Below, piece after piece: positions 7,168 to 12,669 of a DNA stretch of 23,481 bases. This stretch comes from an uncultured Oscillospiraceae bacterium (GTDB lineage Bacteria > Bacillota > Clostridia > Oscillospirales > Oscillospiraceae). The stretch lies in NCBI GenBank assembly GCA_934623575.1, contig CAKTVL010000024.1, positions 1-23,481 on the forward strand, written 5' to 3'. A program made the translations under genes and the position numbers. Below the pieces are notes generated by a model. That model made no database searches and was not told the DNA's origin. It saw only the letters and a list, made by a program, of their open reading frames with translations. Within the stretch, counting starts at the first letter, position 1. The number at the start of each line of letters is the position of its first letter.

Positions 7168-8310
7168 ATGAAAAAGCTGATCGCCCCGCTGCTGGCGGCC
7201 CTGTGCCTGCTGGCAGCCCTGCCGGTGCCCGCCGCGGCGGTGGACCTGCCGCTGACCTCCCGCGCCGCACTGCTGATGGAAAAGACCACCGGGCAGCTCC
7301 TGTTTGCCCGCAATGAGCACGAGAAGCTGGAACCCGCCAGCGTCACCAAGATCATGACGCTGCTGCTGACCATGGACGCCATCGACAGCGGCGCCATCGC
7401 CTATGACGACGTGGTGACGGTGTCGGCCAACGCCGCCGGCATGGGCGGCAGCCAGGTGTATCTGGCGGAGGGCGAGCAGATCACCGTGGAGGAACTGCTG
7501 AAATGCGTGTGCGTGTCCTCGGGCAACGACGCGGCGGTGGCGCTGGCGGAGAAGGTCTCCGGCGTGACGGAGCTGTTCGTGGAGCAGATGAACAACCGCG
7601 CCCGGGGCCTGGGCATGGAGGACACCCACTTTGCCAACCCCACCGGCCTGACGGCGGAGGGCCACGTCACCAGCGCCTACGACATTGCCATCATGAGCCG
7701 GGAGCTGCTGACCAAACACCCGGAGATCCGCGAGTTCAGCACCATCTGGATGGACAGCATCCGCGGCGGCGCCTTCCAGCTGGCCAACACCAACAAGCTG
7801 CTCCGCCGCTACGACGGCGCCACGGGGCTCAAGACCGGCTATACCGCCTCGGCGGGCTACTGCATCAGCGCCACGGCGGAGCGGGAGGGCATGGAGCTGA
7901 TCGCCGTGGTCATGAAGGGCGAGACCGCCGACAAGCGCAACGCCGACGCCAAAGCACTGCTGGACTACGGCTTCTCGGCCTATACCCTGGTCTCCGCCGT
8001 GCCGGAGGAGCCGCTGCCCACGCTGCCGGTGACCATGGGAGAGGGGGACAGCGCGGCGCTGACGCTGCCGGAGGACGGCGTCACCGCCGTGGTGGAAAAG
8101 GCGAAGGCCGGGGCACTGGAGCGGCGGCTGGACCTGCCGGAGACGCTGAAGGCCCCGGTGGCGCAGGGGCAGCAGGTGGGCACGCTGACGCTGTGCAGCG
8201 GCGGGGAAGAGGTGCTGTCGGTGCCGGTCCTGGCGGCGGAGGATGTGCCGGGGCGCAGCTGGGGCCGGATGCTCACAGAACTCCTGCATCGGGCGGCGTT
8301 CCTGGCATAA
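7168..8310 (+). CDS. dacF: D-alanyl-D-alanine carboxypeptidase (peptidase S11, DacF-like)
   Basis: Low-molecular-weight penicillin-binding protein that removes the terminal D-Ala from peptidoglycan pentapeptides outside the membrane, setting the degree of cross-linking. The 380-aa product has a cleavable signal peptide (about 1-24, ending PAAA), the three S11 motifs SVTK (Ser58 nucleophile, Lys61), SGN (118-120) and KTG (222-224), and a C-terminal beta domain from about 270 ending in a possible amphipathic anchor (RSWGRMLTELLHRAAFLA). The ATG follows GGAGGGG. Unlike in bacilli, spoIIAA-spoIIAB-sigF are not next to it. Because of this, the sporulation-specific name dacF is less certain than the enzyme class; a vegetative DacA-like role is possible. 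A hairpin (8322-8356) lies between it and pgi. Confidence 0.9.
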   Translation: MKKLIAPLLAALCLLAALPVPAAAVDLPLTSRAALLMEKTTGQLLFARNEHEKLEPASVTKIMTLLLTMDAIDSGAIAYDDVVTVSANAAGMGGSQVYLAEGEQITVEELLKCVCVSSGNDAAVALAEKVSGVTELFVEQMNNRARGLGMEDTHFANPTGLTAEGHVTSAYDIAIMSRELLTKHPEIREFSTIWMDSIRGGAFQLANTNKLLRRYDGATGLKTGYTASAGYCISATAEREGMELIAVVMKGETADKRNADAKALLDYGFSAYTLVSAVPEEPLPTLPVTMGEGDSAALTLPEDGVTAVVEKAKAGALERRLDLPETLKAPVAQGQQVGTLTLCSGGEEVLSVPVLAAEDVPGRSWGRMLTELLHRAAFLA

Positions 8311-8321
8311 GCGGGAAAAGG

Positions 8322-8356
8322 GTGAAAAAATCGGGATTTTCCACTTGTTTTTTCAC
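8322..8356 (+). terminator. Weak hairpin between dacF and pgi
   Basis: GTGAAAAAA (8322-8330) pairs exactly with TTTTTTCAC (8348-8356) around a 17-base loop. The stem is AT-rich and overlaps the pgi -35 element, so it may be a weak terminator or chance. Confidence 0.35.
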
Positions 8357-8373
8357 TGGAAACGTTGTACGAT
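8345..8373 (+). promoter_or_regulatory. Sigma-A promoter of pgi with a cre-like core in the spacer
   Basis: TTGTTT (8345-8350), 17-bp spacer, TACGAT (8368-8373). The spacer contains TGGAAACGTT (8357-8366), which matches the first ten positions of the CcpA cre consensus TGNAANCGNTNNCA; the final CA is not matched. Confidence 0.6.
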
Positions 8374-8412
8374 AGGGCAAATTGAGTGTACAAGCGACAA
8401 GGAGGTATTCTT

Positions 8413-9750
8413 ATGATACAGGTCGATCTGCAAAATGCCCGCAGCTTTATCCCGCTGCCCTATGAGGCGGCGCTGTCCCCGCGCCTGCGCATCGCCCATG
8501 ACCATCTGCAAAAGGGCGACGGCGCCGGCGGCGAGTTCACCGGCTGGGTGCGCCTGCCGGAGGACTATGACAAGGCGGAATTCGCCCGGATCAAGGCGGC
8601 GGCCAAAAAGATACAGTCCGCCTCCCAGGCGCTGGTGGTCATCGGTATCGGCGGGTCGTATCTGGGCGCCCGGGGCGTGATCGAGTGTTTGCGTTCCCCC
8701 AACTACAACCTGAAAAAGAAGGACACCCCCAATATCTATTTCATCGGCAACGGCCTGTCCTCCGACGCGCTGACGGAGGTCATGGAGCTGGTGGACGGCG
8801 TGGACTTCTCCGTCAACGTCATCTCCAAGTCCGGCACTACCACGGAGCCGGCGGTGGCCTTCCGGTTCTTCCGGGAGCTGCTGGAGAAGAAATACGGCGC
8901 GGAGGGCGCGGCAAAGCGCATCTACGCCACCACCGACGCCCACAAGGGCGCGCTGAAGTCCCTGGCCGACGATAAGGGCTATGAGGAGTTTGTGGTGCCG
9001 GACAATATCGGCGGCCGGTACAGCGTGCTCACCGCCGTGGGCCTGCTGCCCATCGCCGTGGCGGGCATCGACATCGACGCCCTTATGGCCGGCGCGGCGG
9101 ATATGATGCACACCTGCGCCCTGGCGGACATGAACGAGAACCCCGCCTGGCAGTACGCCGGCGCCCGGTATGAGCTGTACCGCACCGGCAAGAAGATCGA
9201 GCTGCTGGCGGCCTATGAGCCGGCCTTCCGCTTCATGTCCGAGTGGTGGAAGCAGCTGTACGGCGAGAGCGAGGGCAAGGAGAACAAGGGCCTGTTCCCC
9301 GCCAGCGTGGAGTTCACCGCCGACCTGCACTCCATGGGCCAGTACATCCAGCAGGGCGAGCGCCATCTCTTCGAGACGGTGGTGCGCTTCGGCCCCTCCC
9401 GGAACGAGAACTCCGTGCCCTATGATGAGGGCAACGGCGACGGACTGAACTTCCTGGCCGGCAAGAGCATGGACTTCATCTGCCAACAGGCCATGGATGG
9501 CACGCTGCTGGCCCATGTGGAGGGCGGCGTGCCCAACGTGACGCTGCACACCGGCTCTCTCAACGAGCAGACCCTGGGCGGGCTGATCTACTTCTTCGAG
9601 TACGCCTGCGGCCTCAGCGGCTACCTGCTGGACGTGAACCCCTTCGACCAGCCGGGCGTGGAGGCGTACAAGAAGAACATGTTCGCCCTGCTGGGCAAGC
9701 CCGGCTATGAGGAGCTGCGCCAGACACTGCTGGAGAAGCTGAAAAAGTAA
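8413..9750 (+). CDS. pgi: Glucose-6-phosphate isomerase
   Basis: Cytoplasmic glycolytic enzyme interconverting glucose-6-phosphate and fructose-6-phosphate. The 445-aa product is the usual length of the clostridial/bacillar form. Signature segments are GIGGSYLGARG (78-88), the sugar-phosphate loop SKSGTTTE (138-145), the catalytic-Glu region SMGQYIQQGERHLFET, HVEGGVPN, and the C-terminal helix with NPFDQPGVEAYKKNM that carries the conserved Lys. The ATG at 8413 is preceded by AAGGAGG (8399-8405); the in-frame upstream start at 8386 lies almost on the promoter and is rejected. It has its own promoter. No clear terminator follows before the next promoter. Confidence 0.97.
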   Translation: MIQVDLQNARSFIPLPYEAALSPRLRIAHDHLQKGDGAGGEFTGWVRLPEDYDKAEFARIKAAAKKIQSASQALVVIGIGGSYLGARGVIECLRSPNYNLKKKDTPNIYFIGNGLSSDALTEVMELVDGVDFSVNVISKSGTTTEPAVAFRFFRELLEKKYGAEGAAKRIYATTDAHKGALKSLADDKGYEEFVVPDNIGGRYSVLTAVGLLPIAVAGIDIDALMAGAADMMHTCALADMNENPAWQYAGARYELYRTGKKIELLAAYEPAFRFMSEWWKQLYGESEGKENKGLFPASVEFTADLHSMGQYIQQGERHLFETVVRFGPSRNENSVPYDEGNGDGLNFLAGKSMDFICQQAMDGTLLAHVEGGVPNVTLHTGSLNEQTLGGLIYFFEYACGLSGYLLDVNPFDQPGVEAYKKNMFALLGKPGYEELRQTLLEKLKK

Positions 9751-9782
9751 AATTGCCCAAAAATAAGTTTACTTTTTCTGCA

Positions 9783-9811
9783 TTGCTATTTCCCCGCCGG
9801 TATGGTATGCT
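9783..9811 (+). promoter_or_regulatory. Sigma-A promoter of the P-loop protein gene
   Basis: TTGCTA (9783-9788), 17-bp spacer, TATGCT (9806-9811), 42 bp before the ATG. Confidence 0.7.
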
Positions 9812-9853
9812 GTATGCAGGTGGGAACCACCAATGACAAAGGAGTGATTTCTT

Positions 9854-10264
9854 ATGGTTAGACTGATCATGGGTGCCAACGGCGCCGGTAAGACCAAGCA
9901 GCTCATCGAGCTGATCCACACCAGCGTGGATTCCGAGACCGGCAGTGTCGTGTGTATCGAGCCTAAGGGCGACATGACCTACGACGTCAGCTACAACGTC
10001 CGTCTGGTCAACGCCGGCGAGTATAATGTGGATTCTTTTGACTGCCTGCGCGGCTTCCTGTGCGGTATGTACGCGGGTAATTACGATATTTCCCATGTGT
10101 TCGTGGATAATCTGTGCAAGATCGCCGGCAGCACCGACCTGCAGGCGGTAGAGAGCTTCCTCCACTGGCTGGACAACTTCAGCGAGAAGAACGGCGTCAA
10201 GTTCACCGTGACCGTCAGCGCCGCTGAGGATACCGCCACCGAGGGCATGAAGCAGTACATCTGA
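9854..10264 (+). CDS. Small P-loop NTP-binding protein, conserved in clostridia
   Basis: A 136-aa soluble protein with a Walker A motif GANGAGKT (7-14) right at the N-terminus and a Walker B-like HVFVD (81-85). There is a thymidine-kinase-like or ATPase-like early beta strand but no partner domain. From memory, similar short proteins occur widely in Clostridia, usually named only ATP-binding protein or, doubtfully, PilT-like; no pilus gene is nearby to support that name. The ATG follows AAAGGAG. It is monocistronic, between its own promoter and a strong terminator. Nucleotide binding is well supported by the motif; the cellular role is unknown. Confidence 0.85.
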   Translation: MVRLIMGANGAGKTKQLIELIHTSVDSETGSVVCIEPKGDMTYDVSYNVRLVNAGEYNVDSFDCLRGFLCGMYAGNYDISHVFVDNLCKIAGSTDLQAVESFLHWLDNFSEKNGVKFTVTVSAAEDTATEGMKQYI

Positions 10265-10277
10265 GTCACATAACGGT

Positions 10278-10308
10278 AAAAAAAGCACCCCATTGGGGGT
10301 GCTTTTTT
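10278..10308. terminator. Bidirectional intrinsic terminator
   Basis: Stem GCACCCC (10285-10291) with GGGGTGC (10296-10302), ATTG loop, flanked by an A-run and a six-T run. It serves the P-loop gene on plus and spoVAC on minus, whose stop codon touches its edge. Confidence 0.9.
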
Positions 10309-10739
10309 CATGCCAGCAGGTACAATATAAGTCCATATACCACACTGGCGGCGGTGCCGAATACGATCACCGGCCCCGCCACGGTGAACATCTTCACCGC
10401 CGTGCCGGTGACCACGCCCTCCGCCCGGAAGTCGATGGCCGGGGAGGCCACGGCGTTGGCGAAGCCCGTGATGGGCACCAGCGTGCCCGCCCCGGCGTAC
10501 CGGGCCAGCCGGTGGTACAACCCCAGGGCGGTCAGCAGCACCGACAGGAATACCAGCGTCACCGACGTGGCGGTGCCGGCCTCCTGCGCCGTCAGCCCCA
10601 GCGCAGCCCAGCCGTTCATGATCAGCTGTCCCAGGGCGCATATCCCACCGCCCACGGCGAAGGCCAGGGCGGTGTCCTTCCAGAGAGGAGAGCGGGGCGA
10701 CAGCTGCCGCACCAGCGCGTCATATTCCTTGGGCGTCAC
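10308..10739 (-). CDS. spoVAC: Stage V sporulation protein AC
   Basis: Membrane subunit of the SpoVA channel that moves Ca2+-dipicolinic acid across the spore inner membrane; SpoVAC itself is described as a mechanosensitive channel component. The 143-aa product has the family's opening segment (SPLWKDTALAFAVGGGICALGQ region, 17-38) and the diagnostic central block YAGAGTLVPITGFANAVASPAI (81-102), with about four hydrophobic helices. The start is GTG at 10739; nearby ATGs are out of frame with early stops, and AAAGGA lies nine bases upstream. The promoter is of sigma-G type. No spoVAD or spoVAE follows: a terminator comes at once, so this is an orphan copy or a split locus. SpoVAE is less likely given length and the N-terminal soluble segment. 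Confidence 0.9.
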   Translation of the reverse strand: MTPKEYDALVRQLSPRSPLWKDTALAFAVGGGICALGQLIMNGWAALGLTAQEAGTATSVTLVFLSVLLTALGLYHRLARYAGAGTLVPITGFANAVASPAIDFRAEGVVTGTAVKMFTVAGPVIVFGTAASVVYGLILYLLA

Positions 10740-10760
10740 GCCATCACATCCTTTCGCCGG

Positions 10761-10790
10761 TAATATGCGCCGTTTTCCCCGCCGCTATAC
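10761..10790 (-). promoter_or_regulatory. Predicted sigma-G promoter of spoVAC
   Basis: On the minus strand GTATA (10786-10790), 18-bp spacer, CATATTA (10761-10767). This matches the sigma-G pattern GHATR / CATNHTA at every position, and spoVA is a known sigma-G target in B. subtilis. The -10 lacks the GG extension required for sigma-F. Confidence 0.78.
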
Positions 10791-10819
10791 TTGCCAAAGC
10801 CGCCAAAAGCGGCTATACT
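10791..10819 (+). promoter_or_regulatory. Sigma-A promoter of ferredoxin-hemW
   Basis: TTGCCA (10791-10796), 17-bp spacer, TATACT (10814-10819). The -35 directly abuts the -35 of the divergent spoVAC promoter. The spacer holds a perfect inverted repeat AGCCGC-CAAAA-GCGGCT (10798-10814), a possible operator. Confidence 0.75.
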
Positions 10820-10852
10820 ATCATGTGATCTCAGGAAAGGAGGGTGTCAGTC

Positions 10853-11083
10853 ATGCACGATCCCGCCCATCCCTTCGGGCGCAAGGCGGTCCAGCTGGCC
10901 GTGATCGACCCGGTGAGCTGCACCGGCTGCGGCTGGTGCGCCATGTTCTGTCCCATGAAGTGCATCGACCTGCGCAGCGACGGGTATTACGAGGTACGCC
11001 AGGACGACTGCATCGGCTGCCGCAGCTGCAAGGTCAACTGTTTCTATGGCGCGGTGACCATACTGCCGCCCCAGGTGCGCTGA
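10853..11083 (+). CDS. 2[4Fe-4S] ferredoxin-type protein
   Basis: A 76-aa electron carrier with two cluster motifs: C23-x2-C26-x2-C29-x3-C33-P and C53-x2-C56-x2-C59-x3-C63. An extra Cys37 follows the first motif, and the second motif ends in Phe rather than the usual Pro. The start is ATG at 10853, eight bases after AAAGGAGGG (10836-10844); an in-frame GTG at 10844 overlaps that site and is rejected. Its stop is followed after one base by the hemW ATG, so the two are translated together. A role as electron donor to the radical-SAM HemW, or in its cluster chemistry, is inference from this tight pairing. Confidence 0.9.
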   Translation: MHDPAHPFGRKAVQLAVIDPVSCTGCGWCAMFCPMKCIDLRSDGYYEVRQDDCIGCRSCKVNCFYGAVTILPPQVR

Positions 11084-11084
11084 T

Positions 11085-12278
11085 ATGAAAAAAGAAAACG
11101 CCCCGCTGGGGCTGTACATTCACATCCCCTTCTGCCGCCAGAAGTGTGCCTACTGCGATTTCTACTCCCTGCCCCACAGCGAGGAGAAGATGGATGCCTA
11201 TACCGCCGCCCTGCTGCGGCATATCGAAGAGGTGGCCCCCCGCACCGCTGCCCACCGGGTGGACACGGTGTATTTCGGCGGCGGCACCCCCAGCTATCTG
11301 GGGCCGGAGCGGCTGACGAAGCTGCTGCGCACCATCCGCAAGCGCTGTCCCGTCACCCGGGATGCCGAGATCACCCTGGAGGCCAACCCGGACTCCGCCT
11401 GCGACGTCAAGGCCCTGCGGGCCCTGCGCCGGGCGGGCTTCAACAGGATCTCCCTGGGCGTCCAGTCGGCGGACGACGAGCTGCTGCGCGCCATCGGGCG
11501 CATCCACACCTTTGCACAGGTGCAGCAGGCCGTGGCCGCCGTGCGGAAGGCCGGGTTCAAAAACCTCAGCATAGACCTGATCTACGGCCTGCCGGGGCAG
11601 ACCATGCAGCAGTGGGAGGATACCCTCGCCGCCGTTATCGCCCTGGCCCCGGAGCACATCTCCTGCTACGGGCTGAAGCTGGAGCCCGGCACGCCGCTGT
11701 ACGACCGCCGGCTGGAGGAGTCGTTCCCCGACGACGACGCCCAGGCAGACATGTACCTCTATGCCGTGACGGCGCTGGCACAGAACGGCTACGAGCAGTA
11801 CGAGATCTCCAATTTCGCCAAGCCGGGGTACGAGTCCCGCCACAATCTGAAATACTGGCGCATGCAGGAGTACGCCGGCTTTGGCCCCGGCGCCCATTCC
11901 GACTTCGGCGGCGTCCGCTATGCCTACGTCCGGGACCTGGACGCCTATATCAACGGGCGGCTGATCCTGTCCGAGTCGGAGTCCGACGCCACGCTGACCC
12001 GGGACTATGAGTACGTCATGCTGTCCCTGCGCATGGCGGAGGGCATCGACCGCCGGTACTTTGAGACCACCTACCGCCAGCGCTTCCAGCCCATGGAGGA
12101 GCTGCTGGCGCAGTATGAGCGCGCGGGCCTGGCCGTCCGGACGGAAAAGGGCTGGCGCCTGACGCCCCGGGGCTTTCTGGTGTCCAACAGCATCATCGTG
12201 GCGCTGGAGGAGGCCCTGGCCGCCCAGAAAATACGCCGGGAGCAGGCCCTGGCCCAGCGGGATTATCGGATAATTTAA
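11085..12278 (+). CDS. hemW: Radical SAM heme chaperone HemW (HemN-like)
   Basis: Cytoplasmic radical SAM protein of 397 aa. The cluster motif C17-x3-C21-x2-C24 is followed by Asp-Phe, the HemW form; true coproporphyrinogen dehydrogenase HemN has CxxxCxxCxC. Further family segments are FGGGTPSYL (SAM binding), EANPDS, RISLGVQS, DLIYGLPGQT and the late block YEISNFAKPGYESRHN with its HNLKYW motif. The C-terminal winged region (about 300-397) is complete. HemW binds heme and passes it to target proteins; many databases still call it oxygen-independent coproporphyrinogen oxidase. It begins one base after the ferredoxin stop with only a weak ribosome site, so translation probably depends on coupling. 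A terminator follows directly. Confidence 0.94.
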   Translation: MKKENAPLGLYIHIPFCRQKCAYCDFYSLPHSEEKMDAYTAALLRHIEEVAPRTAAHRVDTVYFGGGTPSYLGPERLTKLLRTIRKRCPVTRDAEITLEANPDSACDVKALRALRRAGFNRISLGVQSADDELLRAIGRIHTFAQVQQAVAAVRKAGFKNLSIDLIYGLPGQTMQQWEDTLAAVIALAPEHISCYGLKLEPGTPLYDRRLEESFPDDDAQADMYLYAVTALAQNGYEQYEISNFAKPGYESRHNLKYWRMQEYAGFGPGAHSDFGGVRYAYVRDLDAYINGRLILSESESDATLTRDYEYVMLSLRMAEGIDRRYFETTYRQRFQPMEELLAQYERAGLAVRTEKGWRLTPRGFLVSNSIIVALEEALAAQKIRREQALAQRDYRII

Positions 12279-12281
12279 CTG

Positions 12282-12308
12282 AAAAAGGCGGCTGTGTGCC
12301 GCCTTTTT
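12282..12308 (+). terminator. Intrinsic terminator of ferredoxin-hemW
   Basis: AAAAAGGCGGC (12282-12292) pairs perfectly with GCCGCCTTTTT (12298-12308) around a TGTGT loop. Confidence 0.92.
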
Positions 12309-12319
12309 CCGCTTTCCTC

Positions 12320-12348
12320 TTGACATTCCCCCAAAACCGTGCTACATT
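12320..12348 (+). promoter_or_regulatory. Sigma-A promoter of the T-box-ileS transcript
   Basis: TTGACA (12320-12325), 17-bp spacer, TACATT (12343-12348); start expected near 12355. Confidence 0.85.
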
Positions 12349-12354
12349 GTCAGC

Positions 12355-12630
12355 AATATTGAAAGTTGCGATGAAGGGGACAAGCAGCGCGTCCGTCCAC
12401 GCCAAGAGAGCCGCCGGTTGGTGCAAGGCGGCCGGGACGACCGCGCCGGACATCACCCCGGAGCATCCGCCTGAAAGCCTGTCGAGTAAGCGCGGACGGC
12501 AAGGGAGCCGTTATCTTCTCCCCGCCCCATCCCGTGGGGAACGAGCGGCCGCGTCAGCGGCAACGAGAGTGGTACCGCAGAGGTCGTTTTTCCGCGCCTT
12601 TGTCTCTTGAACGAGACAGAGGCGCTTTTT
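12355..12630 (+). promoter_or_regulatory. T-box riboswitch (Ile) controlling ileS
   Basis: Leader RNA that reads through its terminator when uncharged tRNA-Ile binds. Visible parts: the Stem I opening GATGAAGGGGACAAG (12370-12384), a likely Ile specifier codon ATC at 12452-12454 followed by A (a second ATC at 12465-12467 is less likely), the antiterminator bulge within AGAGTGGTACCGCAG with TGGTACC at 12570-12576, and the terminator at 12594-12630. The bulge TGGT would pair with the ACCA end of tRNA-Ile, which carries discriminator A. The next gene being ileS fits. Stem boundaries are read by eye. Confidence 0.92.
12594..12630 (+). terminator. T-box regulatory terminator
   Basis: 13-bp stem (12594-12606 with 12613-12625, one G-T pair), TTGAAC loop, then five T. 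It is mutually exclusive with the antiterminator. Confidence 0.9.
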
Positions 12631-12669
12631 ATTTTGGTTCAAAAAACTTTCGATAAAAGGAGAAGCAAC

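Noticed and set aside
8386..8412. Upstream reading of pgi giving MYKRQ, reminiscent of the sequencing-adapter peptide VYKRQ
   Set aside because: The DNA here is GTGTACAAGCGACAAG, not the transposase adapter GTGTATAAGAGACAG; the similarity is chance and the real start is at 8413.
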